This document shows, one piece after another, positions 27,039-35,842 of a DNA stretch of 41,853 bases. Where the stretch lies: contig PCUV01000087.1 in NCBI GenBank assembly GCA_002786915.1, positions 1 through 41,853 of the forward strand, written 5' to 3'. The position numbers and the translations under genes were made by a program. This stretch comes from Comamonadaceae bacterium CG12_big_fil_rev_8_21_14_0_65_59_15. Lineage in GTDB: Bacteria > Pseudomonadota > Gammaproteobacteria > Burkholderiales > Burkholderiaceae_C. Under the pieces are notes generated by a model. That model was given only the letters and a program-made list of their open reading frames with translations, did not search any database and was not told where the DNA came from. How positions within the stretch are numbered: the first letter of the stretch is position 1; every line of letters begins with the position of its first letter.

Positions 27039-28442
27039 TCACTCAAAAAGGCTGGACTGCTTGAGGATGTAACCCGCAGGCTTCTTTTGCTTCTCAATGA
27101 CACCTTCGTCGAGGAGACGCAACAACCACGCTTTGGCTTGTGCATTGGAGATGTCCAGCGCAGTTGCCACCTCGGCGTCTTTCATTGGGACCTTGAGTAG
27201 CAGCAGTATCACATCGCGGACTGCTGCAAACAGCGTATCTGCAGGTGTTGATGCTTGTGCAACTAGCGGGTCGGTATCTTGGGGCTTGGCCTCGGGCGTT
27301 TCAGCAACCGTTGGTACTGTCTCAGTTACGCACTCAACCGGCTCGGCATCGGGTGCAGAAACTTGTGGCTGCGTTGGCTCATTTGCCACATCAATTGCTG
27401 GAGGATTGTCGGCGGCAACGGGGGGCGTCTTCACGGCTTCGGTCGGAGCATCACCAGAAAATAGCGATGGCTCTGGCTTTGGTGCTTGCGCTGGAACAGG
27501 TGCCCCCGCGTCGAACACGCCTTCAAACGCGTCAGCGTCTTGAGGGTTTGGCCATGGAATTGCTCCCTTGCCGCGCAGAGCATCCAGACCCACTGACGAC
27601 TCTCCCGTCGATCGCACATAAACGGGCACGAACTTGAGCTTGTCGAGCTGTTCTACCGCGCCAGTCCAAGTGCCCCCTTTGTTCAGGTCAGAGCTGACAA
27701 CCAGAGATGCATCCGCCAGCGCATAGATGAGCTTGTTTCGCTGCATGGCGTTGCCAACGTTGAAACCAGCGCTGGGGTCGTAGGGTGAAATCAACACCAA
27801 CTGACCATCGAGCAGCAAGTTACGGTTCTCGCGATTCATGGTTGCCCTTTCAAGGCTATCTGCGAGTACGCCACTGACCTTGCCACCAGCCTCCAGCGCG
27901 CCACGCATTGCTGCTTGGTCGATACCTTTAGCACCACCAGAGACTAATGTCCTGTGTGCTCGCGCGGCAAGTTTGCCCACGGCCATGGTGTAGTCGATCA
28001 GCGATTCGTCCACATGACGCGACCCAACGACGGCCATTCCCCCGGAGTCAAGCAAACCGATGTCGCCACAACCATAGAGCACAGCAGGTGAATCTTCCCG
28101 CAGACGCGCCTTCAAGCGTCGGGGATATTGCTCATCTGCACGGCTAATCACCCAAATGGCGCGCGCTTGCCACCGTTCGATGACTTGGCTCAAAAGGAAG
28201 CCTCGTCCCAGTAGGCGTTGCAACCTGGCTTCTTCAATAACTGGCTGACAGGCTCGCAAAAGTTCGGATGCATCTGGTGCAATGAGATCTGCTGGCTGAC
28301 GCTGAATTTCACGCAAATGGCGAGCAAGTCGCTTGTATTCGCCTGGAGTCAACAGTTCCGAGGACGAACTACCGCGTCCAGCAATCAATGGTGCCGTTAA
28401 AAGCAGGATCGCTTGGGTGTTCTGTGACAAGGAAGGCATCAT
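27039..28442 (-). CDS. DprA/Smf-like protein with C-terminal winged helix
   Basis: A 467-residue protein. Residues ~100-310 form a DprA-type Rossmann fold: [11 protein letters not shown] (~133), [20 protein letters not shown] (~163) and [17 protein letters not shown] (~235), the usual order of DprA/Smf. A proline- and alanine-rich linker (~325-400) leads to a winged-helix C-terminus ([28 protein letters not shown]). Classical DprA loads RecA on single-stranded DNA; homologues in defence loci may sense nucleotides or ssDNA. The start overlaps the RecQ-PRTase stop by ATGA, so the two are co-translated. Function in the BREX context is inferred only. Confidence 0.8.
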   Translation of the reverse strand: MMPSLSQNTQAILLLTAPLIAGRGSSSSELLTPGEYKRLARHLREIQRQPADLIAPDASELLRACQPVIEEARLQRLLGRGFLLSQVIERWQARAIWVISRADEQYPRRLKARLREDSPAVLYGCGDIGLLDSGGMAVVGSRHVDESLIDYTMAVGKLAARAHRTLVSGGAKGIDQAAMRGALEAGGKVSGVLADSLERATMNRENRNLLLDGQLVLISPYDPSAGFNVGNAMQRNKLIYALADASLVVSSDLNKGGTWTGAVEQLDKLKFVPVYVRSTGESSVGLDALRGKGAIPWPNPQDADAFEGVFDAGAPVPAQAPKPEPSLFSGDAPTEAVKTPPVAADNPPAIDVANEPTQPQVSAPDAEPVECVTETVPTVAETPEAKPQDTDPLVAQASTPADTLFAAVRDVILLLLKVPMKDAEVATALDISNAQAKAWLLRLLDEGVIEKQKKPAGYILKQSSLFE

Positions 28443-30517
28443 TCGTCGTGCCCTGTTTGGGACAAGGCCATCGGCCAGACTTCGCCGCTACCGCTTTTTC
28501 GCAAGAGCCAAGCGGCAACAGTGAGTGTCCAGCGTGAGTCCACCATGTCGTCGACCAAGATCACCGGACCATGCGGTACCGGATGACCGTTGAGGGCAAG
28601 CGAGCCGTCGATGTTGCGCGCCTGCTGTGTACTGTTCGCCATTGTTTTCTGCTCGGGTCGATCGTCTGTTTTTTCAATTACCAAATGAAACGGCAACCCC
28701 AGAGCGGCCGCTAAACGTTTCGAGAAATTAGGCACGAGATCGGGATGCCGTAGGGATGGTACGCATGTCACCCAGGTCGGCTTTGGCAGAGGGCTCCATT
28801 CGCGAATCATCTTTACGCATGCCCCGACCAGGTCGTCCGCAAACTTGCCATCGTGATACTTGCCCTGCCTGACCAAGCCGCCCCAGCCAGCGTCGCCCCA
28901 AACGCACAGGGCTTTGCCGGGTTGCGCTTGGTGGGTTACGGGAATGGGTCCCTTAACGCCATAGTGAGGCATTCCCCCGTCAGGCCACTTCTTTCGAGGT
29001 TCGATGGGCAGACTGGTACGCCGCAGAAATGCGATTGCATCCAGAACCAACGCATCGTTCACACTGGTAGGAAGTGGTGGAAGAAGTGGTGGTGTGACAA
29101 CTGTCGGATCACCATCAAGTGCACCTATAAGAAAGCCCATGTGATCACCAAAGGGCAGTCTGACGTAATCCTGCATCTGTTGATGTTCATCTCTCCGTAA
29201 AGCAGTGAGTCGTTCTGCTCGTTCCCAGAAGCCTTCGCTTAGTGTGGCTGCTGTGAGCTGCCACTTGGTTCCTTGTTTTGCAATCGGCGCAGGTGCTTCA
29301 AGAGACAGAAGCGCAATGGTCTTCTCGATGCGTCCCTTGCTCAGGTTAACGCGACTGAGCAATTCAGGGACGGACAAGCCGTTTGCTTCTGCTTCAAGAG
29401 CACCTAAAACTTCAGCAACTTCCTGTCGGGTGGGGAATGCACTTCGAATAAACCAATCGGTAATGTCTTGCTCTTCCTGGCCGCTGAGTAGCACACCATA
29501 GGCAGACTCCAGTGCGCGTCCGGCGCGACCGACTTGCTGGTAGTAGGCGACGACGGAACCAGGCATTTGGTAATGGATGACGAACGCCAGGTCAGGCTTG
29601 TCATAACCCATGCCCAACGCGGTTGTCGCGACCAGAGCCTTGACCTCGTTGTTGAGTAGCGCTTGCTCCAGCGCTTCTCGGCGGTCACCAGTTTCACCTG
29701 TATAGGCCTCGACGTTGAAGCCACGGATCTTGAGCCATTCAGCGACTTGGTTGGCATCGCGAACGGTCAACGTGTAAATGATGCCATGGCCTTGAAGATT
29801 TTCCAGTTGCTCTGCAATCCATGCCAATCGTTCTGCTTGGCTGGGCATCCTGATGGTCTGCAAAGAAAGGGTTGTTCGATTTAAATCCCCACGCGAGACA
29901 TCCAGCTTAGGACCGAGCACGACCGCAAGATCTTCCATCACTCTGTTGTTTGCTGTTGCCGTGGTGGCGAGAAGTCTCAGATTCGGTGGAAGTGTTTTGA
30001 CAATCCGTTCCAGCAGGCGATAGTGGGGGCGGAAGTCATGACCCCAGTCGGAAATGCAATGCGCCTCGTCAATAACCAGCATCGAAATCTTTTCGGCAAT
30101 GCCTGCCAGGACCTGCGTGCGAAAGCGTTCGTTTGCAAGTCGCTCAGGAGAGATCAAGAGAATATCGATTTCTCCGTTGGCGAGCTTGGTCTCAACTTGT
30201 GTCCAGTCGTCCACGTTGTCGGAATTGATCGTGGCAGCGCGGACTCCCATCCTTTGTGCCGCTGCAATTTGATTTCGCATTAGTGCGAGCAACGGCGATA
30301 TCAACAGCGCGGGGCCATGGCCGTCTTCACGCAAGAGTTTAGTGGCAACAAAGTAAACGAAGCTTTTACCCCAGCCTGTTTTTTGAACAACGAGCAAACG
30401 CCCTTTTCCCGCAACAATATGGCGGATTGCCTCTTCTTGACCCTCGCGGAAGGTCGCATCGGCTCGCCCTGAGCCGATCCGAAGCAGTTCCAGAGCGCGT
30501 TTTGCGTTGTATTCCAC
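28439..30517 (-). CDS. RecQ-like helicase fused to phosphoribosyltransferase-like domain
   Basis: A 692-residue protein. The RecQ-type helicase core covers ~1-350: Walker A KTGWGKS at 46-52, [19 protein letters not shown] with the DEAH box near 146 and VGRAGRA in motif VI near 330. A winged-helix-like part follows. Residues ~555-690 look like a type I phosphoribosyltransferase: TWVTCVPS, then [13 protein letters not shown] at 652-664, matching the PRPP-binding DDxxTTGxT loop with substitutions. Such helicase-PRTase fusions have been noted beside DprA-like genes. It starts with GTG one base after the WYL stop codon and overlaps the DprA-like gene by ATGA. Role in defence is inferred. Confidence 0.82.
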   Translation of the reverse strand: MEYNAKRALELLRIGSGRADATFREGQEEAIRHIVAGKGRLLVVQKTGWGKSFVYFVATKLLREDGHGPALLISPLLALMRNQIAAAQRMGVRAATINSDNVDDWTQVETKLANGEIDILLISPERLANERFRTQVLAGIAEKISMLVIDEAHCISDWGHDFRPHYRLLERIVKTLPPNLRLLATTATANNRVMEDLAVVLGPKLDVSRGDLNRTTLSLQTIRMPSQAERLAWIAEQLENLQGHGIIYTLTVRDANQVAEWLKIRGFNVEAYTGETGDRREALEQALLNNEVKALVATTALGMGYDKPDLAFVIHYQMPGSVVAYYQQVGRAGRALESAYGVLLSGQEEQDITDWFIRSAFPTRQEVAEVLGALEAEANGLSVPELLSRVNLSKGRIEKTIALLSLEAPAPIAKQGTKWQLTAATLSEGFWERAERLTALRRDEHQQMQDYVRLPFGDHMGFLIGALDGDPTVVTPPLLPPLPTSVNDALVLDAIAFLRRTSLPIEPRKKWPDGGMPHYGVKGPIPVTHQAQPGKALCVWGDAGWGGLVRQGKYHDGKFADDLVGACVKMIREWSPLPKPTWVTCVPSLRHPDLVPNFSKRLAAALGLPFHLVIEKTDDRPEQKTMANSTQQARNIDGSLALNGHPVPHGPVILVDDMVDSRWTLTVAAWLLRKSGSGEVWPMALSQTGHDE

Positions 30518-30518
30518 T

Positions 30519-31424
30519 TTATTGCTCTCCCTTATCTTTTTCTGGCTGCCGATATCCGGGCGCTAGCAGTGCGTTTTTCACGCCGTAAAGGGCCAGGTGA
30601 TCTCTTAACCAGAGCCGATGCTCATGACCACGCAGGCTGTGGTCGGGTGAGCAGTCAACACTCCACTGACGCAAGATGTAACCAGCAGTGGCTGCCCGCA
30701 GATTTACTTTCAAGACGCCGCCGTCCATGTTGTAGTCCATCTCCGTGATCTCTGGACGGGGTTGATCTGGGTGCGGTACCAATTCCAACTCCACGATGCG
30801 AGTCCACTGTATGTCTTTGTCGCAACGTTCCTGTGCGTGAACTGGCGCACCTTTTAAAACGATTGGATGTTTGATCCTGGTGATGACGAAGTCGCGAAAT
30901 TCCTGTGACTTGCGGTCAAACCCTCGGACATGCCAGCGCAGACCGTTATCAATGAGCGCAAAAGGGATGAGCTCCCGGTCTGATAGGCCGTTGGAGATCG
31001 AGTGGTACTGGACACGCAGCGGGCATTGCTGATGTATAGCCCGGGTCACAAAGCCGAGTGTTGTCAGATCTGGTTGCGATAGGCGCGAAGGAATATCGCT
31101 CGCAATCCAAGCTTTTAGTTTGGATGGCTCTCCATCGCCAAAGCCCTGGGATAGCCATGCCAGCACACGCTCAGGTGGGTAATTAAACACCGGCTGGAAG
31201 TCGTTGCCGGTGACGTAGGATTTTCCTTTAGAGTCGTAATCAATGTTGCCGGGAGCGATCTCTTTGTAGAGCGCCAGGTCCCTTGTTGCTGCTGCAGACT
31301 GTATGCCAAAACGTGACACTAGATCCTGTCGGCGAATCTCGCCGATAAAGTGCACACGCAGTTCCACAAAGGCGAGCCGGTCACGCTGTGGCTGGGTTAA
31401 CTTGGCAATTTGGTCGTTCAACAT
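30519..31424 (-). CDS. WYL-domain transcription regulator (BrxR-like)
   Basis: A 301-residue protein with an N-terminal winged helix (~10-70: FIGEIRRQDLVSRFGIQSAAATRDL) and a WYL domain (~125-200), where PFALIDNGLRWHVRGFDRKSQEFRDFVITRI is the family signature with W and R positions kept; a C-terminal extension (~210-290) contains RQWSVD. BrxR-type WYL regulators repress BREX operons and may respond to a nucleic-acid or nucleotide ligand. It is the first gene of the leftward 10-gene run. The 22-bp imperfect palindrome at 31490-31511 overlaps the -35 region of its own promoter, consistent with autorepression. Confidence 0.82.
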   Translation of the reverse strand: MLNDQIAKLTQPQRDRLAFVELRVHFIGEIRRQDLVSRFGIQSAAATRDLALYKEIAPGNIDYDSKGKSYVTGNDFQPVFNYPPERVLAWLSQGFGDGEPSKLKAWIASDIPSRLSQPDLTTLGFVTRAIHQQCPLRVQYHSISNGLSDRELIPFALIDNGLRWHVRGFDRKSQEFRDFVITRIKHPIVLKGAPVHAQERCDKDIQWTRIVELELVPHPDQPRPEITEMDYNMDGGVLKVNLRAATAGYILRQWSVDCSPDHSLRGHEHRLWLRDHLALYGVKNALLAPGYRQPEKDKGEQ

Positions 31425-31473
31425 TCTGATGGCTAGTTCGTACGGCTAGTGGTCTGTCGGCATTATTGCGCAT

Positions 31474-31503
31474 AGTATATGAGTTGCACTAAAATAATTT
31501 AAA
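31474..31503 (-). promoter_or_regulatory. Likely promoter of the WYL-BREX operon
   Basis: Reading the - strand, TTTAAA (31503-31498) and TATACT (31479-31474) lie 18 bp apart, a moderate -35 and a good -10. Transcription would start near 31467, leaving a leader of about 43 bases before the WYL start codon at 31424. The -35 sits at the centre of the palindrome. Confidence 0.5.
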
Positions 31504-31511
31504 TTACTTTA
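31490..31511. promoter_or_regulatory. 22-bp imperfect palindrome, candidate WYL operator
   Basis: The two halves match at every position except one pair (31494 with 31507); the perfect 12-bp core TAATTTAAATTA is at 31495-31506. It covers the proposed -35 of the leftward operon, so a dimeric repressor here would block RNA polymerase. AT-rich symmetry alone can arise by chance, which limits confidence. Confidence 0.5.
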
Positions 31512-31765
31512 AAAGATGCATTATGCGTTGTAAAATGATTACCACTTGAATGGGATGGAGCAAAGTCAGTCTTCGCAGCCAACTGGAAGGCTTCATGGCG
31601 AGTTGAAGTTGGTAATTGGGAGATCATCGATGGACTGTTCAAGCTTATGGCTGCGTCACAGCATGCAGCTGTCTGCGGTGATGGCATGTCAGACAAGAAC
31701 AGAATTCAGCGGGAGACATAGCCGAAAATGTTGGTCGCTATGCCGATTCCAACAGGTGTCCGTTT

Positions 31766-31781
31766 AAAAAAAAGGGGGGGG
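31766..31781 (+). repeat. A8G8 homopolymer tract at the dynamin ribosome binding site
   Basis: Eight A (31766-31773) run directly into eight G (31774-31781), ending one base before the ATG at 31783. The G-run acts as the only Shine-Dalgarno-like sequence. Tracts of this length can slip during replication and change the spacing of the ribosome binding site, so expression could vary between cells. Confidence 0.6.
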
Positions 31782-31782
31782 A

Positions 31783-34707
31783 ATGAAGAAACCTAAGCAA
31801 CTTAGAGATGACATTCGAGAACTTTCGCGACATCTAACGCAAGTCAGGGAGGTTTTGCTGAAGCGGTCAGACGTAGAGATTGCCCAAATTGGTAAGGAAT
31901 GCAAAAGAACTGCCGATTCAATTGGGGACCTACTGAAAACGCAAGAACTTCCAAATGACTACAAAGTAGCGGTCGTTGGACGCTTCAAGACAGGCAAGTC
32001 TTCCTTCGTCAATGAGCTTCTTGGCGCCAAGTTGGCGAACGAGGACACCAACCCTGAAACAGCCGCGATTACCACGTTCAAGCATGGCACCAAGGTTGTT
32101 GCCACTGTACATTTCACGGCGCAGGAGAACTGGGCAAAGCTCAAGAACTTATACGCTGAAGACCCGAAACACATTGATGCCCACCGGGTGAAGTTGTGGG
32201 AGAGTTTCGGGAAACCCAAAAAAGCAAAAGATGGCACCTTTGAGGAAGCATTTGATCTCAAGGCGATTGAACAAAAGTATGTAAGGCCCGGCGGCTTCAA
32301 TCTTGAAATCGAACTGGTTGCTGATGGGACGAAAAAATCCGAGACGGAATTTCGCCGGAAATTGAAGGAATTCACGTCGGGGGCCAAGCCTCACCATTGC
32401 TTGGTTCAAACCATTGAAATTTCGTCCCCAGCCGAAATTCTTGATGAGGGAGTTCTGCTCATTGACACCCCCGGGCTGGACGACACCGAGCGTTTCAGGG
32501 TTAGCCTGACAGAAAAGACGGTTGAGGACGTGGACGCAGTTCTTTTCCTTACACAGTCCGGTGAAGCCTATGGACAGTCAGAGAAAGACTTCCTGCTTTC
32601 TCTATTGCGCAAAGGAACAGTCAAGCAGTTGATTGTTGTCATCACGCAGGTTGATTTGACCTACGGTAAGCACGTTCGCACGGCTGAAGATAATGACGAA
32701 GAGCCCGAGACGCTTGTAAAACGAATTGAGCGTGAGAGAGTTCGTATTGCACGGGAGGTCTCAGCAACCCTGAATGACCTCAGTCAGGACGACTCGCCCG
32801 CAATGCGACGCTACAGGGAGCAACTTGGCAATGTGGAGATTGCATTCACGTCTGCCGTACTGCATAGAGACTGGAAGGCAAACAAACCTGTGCCGTATGC
32901 AATTGACGCTGGTGACCCAGGCGGTGTTGAAAAGCTCAAAACCCAATTGTTGCGGCTGCTTTCTACCGAGTCCCGTCTGGCGCTCACTGCTCAAAACATT
33001 TCTCTTGGCGCTCGAAGCAATTTGCTTGACTTGCAGTCTGTGCTTCAGACCAAATTAATTGCAATCCGGGACATTAAGGACAAGGAGGTGGCCGAGCAAA
33101 AGCTCAGCACCTTTCGTGAAGAATTTGGAGCGGCTAGCGTACGGTTTGAGGGCTCCGTCAAACAGCAAGTGACGCTTCTCGGAGACCGTTTGGAGCAAAG
33201 ACGTGCACAACACGGGACTTTGATTGAAAACATCGCTTTGCTCGCAGAGCAGCAGATTGGTTACTTTGAGCTCAACGATGTCGGTCGTCATTGGCGGTCA
33301 CGTCGTTCTGGGTACTGGGGGTACATGCATGATTTCCAGAACAAGGTCGCCAACAGGATATTTCCCAAGGTGCAGCAGATGTTGGGAGAGTACACGGAGT
33401 CCTTCGCGGATTTCACAAAAAGTTTTGAAGTGCACCTCAATACACTTTCGAAAGAAGGAGCTCAGATTTCTGAGTCCCTGCAAATTGGTGCCTCATTGCC
33501 GTTTGATGTCACAGCCAAACTGCATGAATCCTTAGAACGCTCACTGCAAAGTGCTCAGGAGTTGATTTCGACCGAGGAGTTACGAGTCAGCGCATTGCTT
33601 GAAGATTTTGTTACCGATGATGTTTCCGAGCGCATTGATGAGCGGCGCAAGAAGGTCGCTGACATATGGGGGACGGGCACAACCAAGTCACAGGATTCAG
33701 AGGTACGTGACTTTTATCGTGAAGTCAAAGGTTTACTTGCCGAAGCATTGGAAGAGCATTTACGTGGTCGGGCAGCTGACTTTAGTGGTTTTCTTGTAAT
33801 TGAAGCCGAAGGCGCTCCGAGAGATGCCTTGGATGAGGTCCACTTACTGCTTGAGCAGGCAACAGACAACATTAGGGCAGCCGCTACTGCTCTGATAGCA
33901 GGTCAAAAAGAGTTTGCTCAAACGCTGGTGGCTGCAATTGTGAATGACTTCAAGGATGTTTTGGTCCAAGCCGAGGAGCTCTTGCAAGTTGAAAACATCG
34001 TCATTGACCAGTCCATGAAACTCGGGGAAGTAGTCATGGTGCCTGCGCAAGAACCACAGTCTTTGAGAGTGCAAAAAGTTGAGCTATCAAAGGATGCCGA
34101 TTTAGAGGGGCCCGATAGCGAGCCTAAGTCTCCGATGACTAAAAGCGGATTTGTACCACTCGACCAGTCTGTCGACGATAGAAATTGGTTTGAGCGAGTC
34201 CAGAGTGAAGCGACGGTAACGGTAAATAGAATTTGCTTGGCTGATGGTGCAACGGGCTGGCCATACGAGAAAATATTTCATGAAAAGTGGATTAAGGGTG
34301 CACTCAGACTCTGCTTAATTGACCCGTTTCTTGCCCAGTCGCACCAGATAAGAAACCTTAAAGAGTTTCTGCTGCATATCGCAGAGGTGTGCAGGCCAAA
34401 ACAAATCGAAGTCATAACTGGCTTTTGTTCCTTGGATTTGATATCGAATCAGGACCGAGCCATTGATGTCTACACAAAGGACCTCTTTCAGAACTATGGT
34501 GTTTCGCTCTCGGTCACCCGCGCTGAAGGGCTCCATGATCGCTATTTGATTCTGGGACACGGGGTTGTCTTCAAGCTTGGACGAGGTCTGGATCTCTACA
34601 AGCCGGCCACAGGCTTGGCGGCGCATCGCCCCGCAAATCGACGTGTTCGGGAGACTGGAATTGACGTATTCGCCGTTCCGTCAAGTCCACTGGTATCCCA
34701 ACAATAG
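31783..34707 (+). CDS. Dynamin-like GTPase with C-terminal MIT_C domain
   Basis: A 974-residue protein. The GTPase domain (~55-400) has P-loop GRFKTGKSS at 66-74, the switch threonine in the NPETAAIT region (~91-98), G3 DTPGLDD from D228 and G4 TQVD at 288-291, the dynamin-superfamily pattern. Residues ~400-780 are long helices that could form the stalk/bundle. The C-terminal ~160 residues match the MIT_C (phospholipase-D-like, membrane-binding) domain of eukaryotic MITD1: GWPYEKIF (~824), IDPFL with Q and NLKEFL following, HDRYLIL (~917) and GRGLDLYKPA (933-942). Bacterial dynamins remodel membranes; MIT_C binds phospholipid. So it should act at the inner membrane. It heads a four-gene operon (22-bp gap to the next gene). 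Confidence 0.8.
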   Translation: MKKPKQLRDDIRELSRHLTQVREVLLKRSDVEIAQIGKECKRTADSIGDLLKTQELPNDYKVAVVGRFKTGKSSFVNELLGAKLANEDTNPETAAITTFKHGTKVVATVHFTAQENWAKLKNLYAEDPKHIDAHRVKLWESFGKPKKAKDGTFEEAFDLKAIEQKYVRPGGFNLEIELVADGTKKSETEFRRKLKEFTSGAKPHHCLVQTIEISSPAEILDEGVLLIDTPGLDDTERFRVSLTEKTVEDVDAVLFLTQSGEAYGQSEKDFLLSLLRKGTVKQLIVVITQVDLTYGKHVRTAEDNDEEPETLVKRIERERVRIAREVSATLNDLSQDDSPAMRRYREQLGNVEIAFTSAVLHRDWKANKPVPYAIDAGDPGGVEKLKTQLLRLLSTESRLALTAQNISLGARSNLLDLQSVLQTKLIAIRDIKDKEVAEQKLSTFREEFGAASVRFEGSVKQQVTLLGDRLEQRRAQHGTLIENIALLAEQQIGYFELNDVGRHWRSRRSGYWGYMHDFQNKVANRIFPKVQQMLGEYTESFADFTKSFEVHLNTLSKEGAQISESLQIGASLPFDVTAKLHESLERSLQSAQELISTEELRVSALLEDFVTDDVSERIDERRKKVADIWGTGTTKSQDSEVRDFYREVKGLLAEALEEHLRGRAADFSGFLVIEAEGAPRDALDEVHLLLEQATDNIRAAATALIAGQKEFAQTLVAAIVNDFKDVLVQAEELLQVENIVIDQSMKLGEVVMVPAQEPQSLRVQKVELSKDADLEGPDSEPKSPMTKSGFVPLDQSVDDRNWFERVQSEATVTVNRICLADGATGWPYEKIFHEKWIKGALRLCLIDPFLAQSHQIRNLKEFLLHIAEVCRPKQIEVITGFCSLDLISNQDRAIDVYTKDLFQNYGVSLSVTRAEGLHDRYLILGHGVVFKLGRGLDLYKPATGLAAHRPANRRVRETGIDVFAVPSSPLVSQQ

Positions 34708-34729
34708 ACTCGCGGCACAAGGAGGTTGT

Positions 34730-35842
34730 ATGGGATTTTGGCATACGGGTTACATGGAGTTTCATGAACCGGCTGGGACGGAATGGGTCTATGCGCCCAC
34801 ACCAATTCGTTTCACCTGTCAATTTTGCAATGAGTTTTTTCCATCCATAGATGAGCTGCGCAGTCATCGGCTTGAGAAGCATAGGTTTATGCGTCCACTG
34901 ATGTTTGTGAGAGAAGTTGAAGTCGGTAAGACGACGCTCCAAATCACTCGACCGCTGTCACCTACAGACATTCAGACAGACAAGGTAACCTCTGCCACAG
35001 TTAATGGTGTGGCAATTTCACTATCAAAGCTGCCACGATTACTGTCCGACACAACCAACGACCGAGTCACAGTGGTATTGACAAACGAAGGTGCGAGTTC
35101 CACATTCGAGTTTCTTATTCGAATCGCCAAGGAAGAACATCTTGCTGGAGTTGAGGCTGCCTTCCTCAAGATGGCCAAGTTCTGTACCTTAACCATCCGA
35201 GCAATTGACGGCTTCATTGAGGATTGCAAGCCGTTCGAAACGGCTAGCCTTTACTGTGACGGAATTTGCCAGTACCTCTATGGTGTACTGGCGAAAGAGC
35301 GAGCGCCAGATTCCGCTTTGAGCTTCGATGAATATCCCAATCGATTTACCAGGGCAGTAGACGAACTGCAGACGTACGAGCGCTCCCTTGCGCAAATTAT
35401 TCGGGCGCTTGTTGCCTTCAATTTCAATCACTTTGAAGACGCTCAGAGACAAGCTCCAGTTGGGCAGATTGAGCACGCAGCAGTGTTGTTTTCTGGGCTT
35501 CTTGAAGGTTTTCCATGGCAACTTGAACGCAGAGAGTTCAACAGCAGTACGTTGACTGACCTGCTTACAGACCACGAAACACTGCGTATTCTGAGATGGA
35601 CCGAGCTTGGGGCAAAGGAGCTAGCCAACTGCCTTGACGACCTGCAAGGGCAACTGAAAAGGGATATTGCCGGTTACGATAAATTCAAAATACAGATTCT
35701 GGTGGCAGAGGCCTTGGTGTTCAAGGATGATGCTGATGGTGCGCGACGAGCTGCGCGAGAACTTATGAGCAACCAAAGGACTCAAGCTTGGGCTGAGGCG
35801 CTTGTTGCCAGACTGCCTAAACGGAAAATTAGCGATGAATGA
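34730..35842 (+). CDS. Unknown protein with N-terminal C2H2 zinc finger
   Basis: A 370-residue protein. Residues 28-51 form a classical C2H2 zinc finger: C30-x2-C33-x12-H46-x4-H51 with the hydrophobic F and L positions of the eukaryotic finger. The remaining ~310 residues are mostly helical after ~110 and unrecognised. C2H2 fingers are uncommon in bacteria and bind DNA, RNA or protein. I chose ATG 34730 because GGAGG lies five bases upstream; longer upstream readings overlap the dynamin gene. Its stop overlaps the next start by 8 bp. It could be a sensor or an adaptor of the operon; the function is not known. Confidence 0.65.
   Translation: MGFWHTGYMEFHEPAGTEWVYAPTPIRFTCQFCNEFFPSIDELRSHRLEKHRFMRPLMFVREVEVGKTTLQITRPLSPTDIQTDKVTSATVNGVAISLSKLPRLLSDTTNDRVTVVLTNEGASSTFEFLIRIAKEEHLAGVEAAFLKMAKFCTLTIRAIDGFIEDCKPFETASLYCDGICQYLYGVLAKERAPDSALSFDEYPNRFTRAVDELQTYERSLAQIIRALVAFNFNHFEDAQRQAPVGQIEHAAVLFSGLLEGFPWQLERREFNSSTLTDLLTDHETLRILRWTELGAKELANCLDDLQGQLKRDIAGYDKFKIQILVAEALVFKDDADGARRAARELMSNQRTQAWAEALVARLPKRKISDE

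Larger units (their letters stand above)
31425..31782. other. Divergent intergenic region between WYL and dynamin operons
   Basis: These 358 bases hold the leftward BREX promoter and palindrome (31474-31511) and the leader of the rightward dynamin operon. The stretch 31520-31760 has short open frames on both strands but none with a ribosome binding site or a recognisable family, so I call no gene there. No convincing rightward promoter stood out. Confidence 0.55.

Noticed and set aside
31520..31760. Short open frames on both strands in the WYL/dynamin gap
   Set aside because: No ribosome binding site, no recognised protein, and the two frames overlap each other.
34565..34729. Upstream extension of the zinc-finger protein into the dynamin gene
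   Set aside because: ATG 34730 has a perfect GGAGG at the right distance, and the extension only shadows the MIT_C coding sequence.
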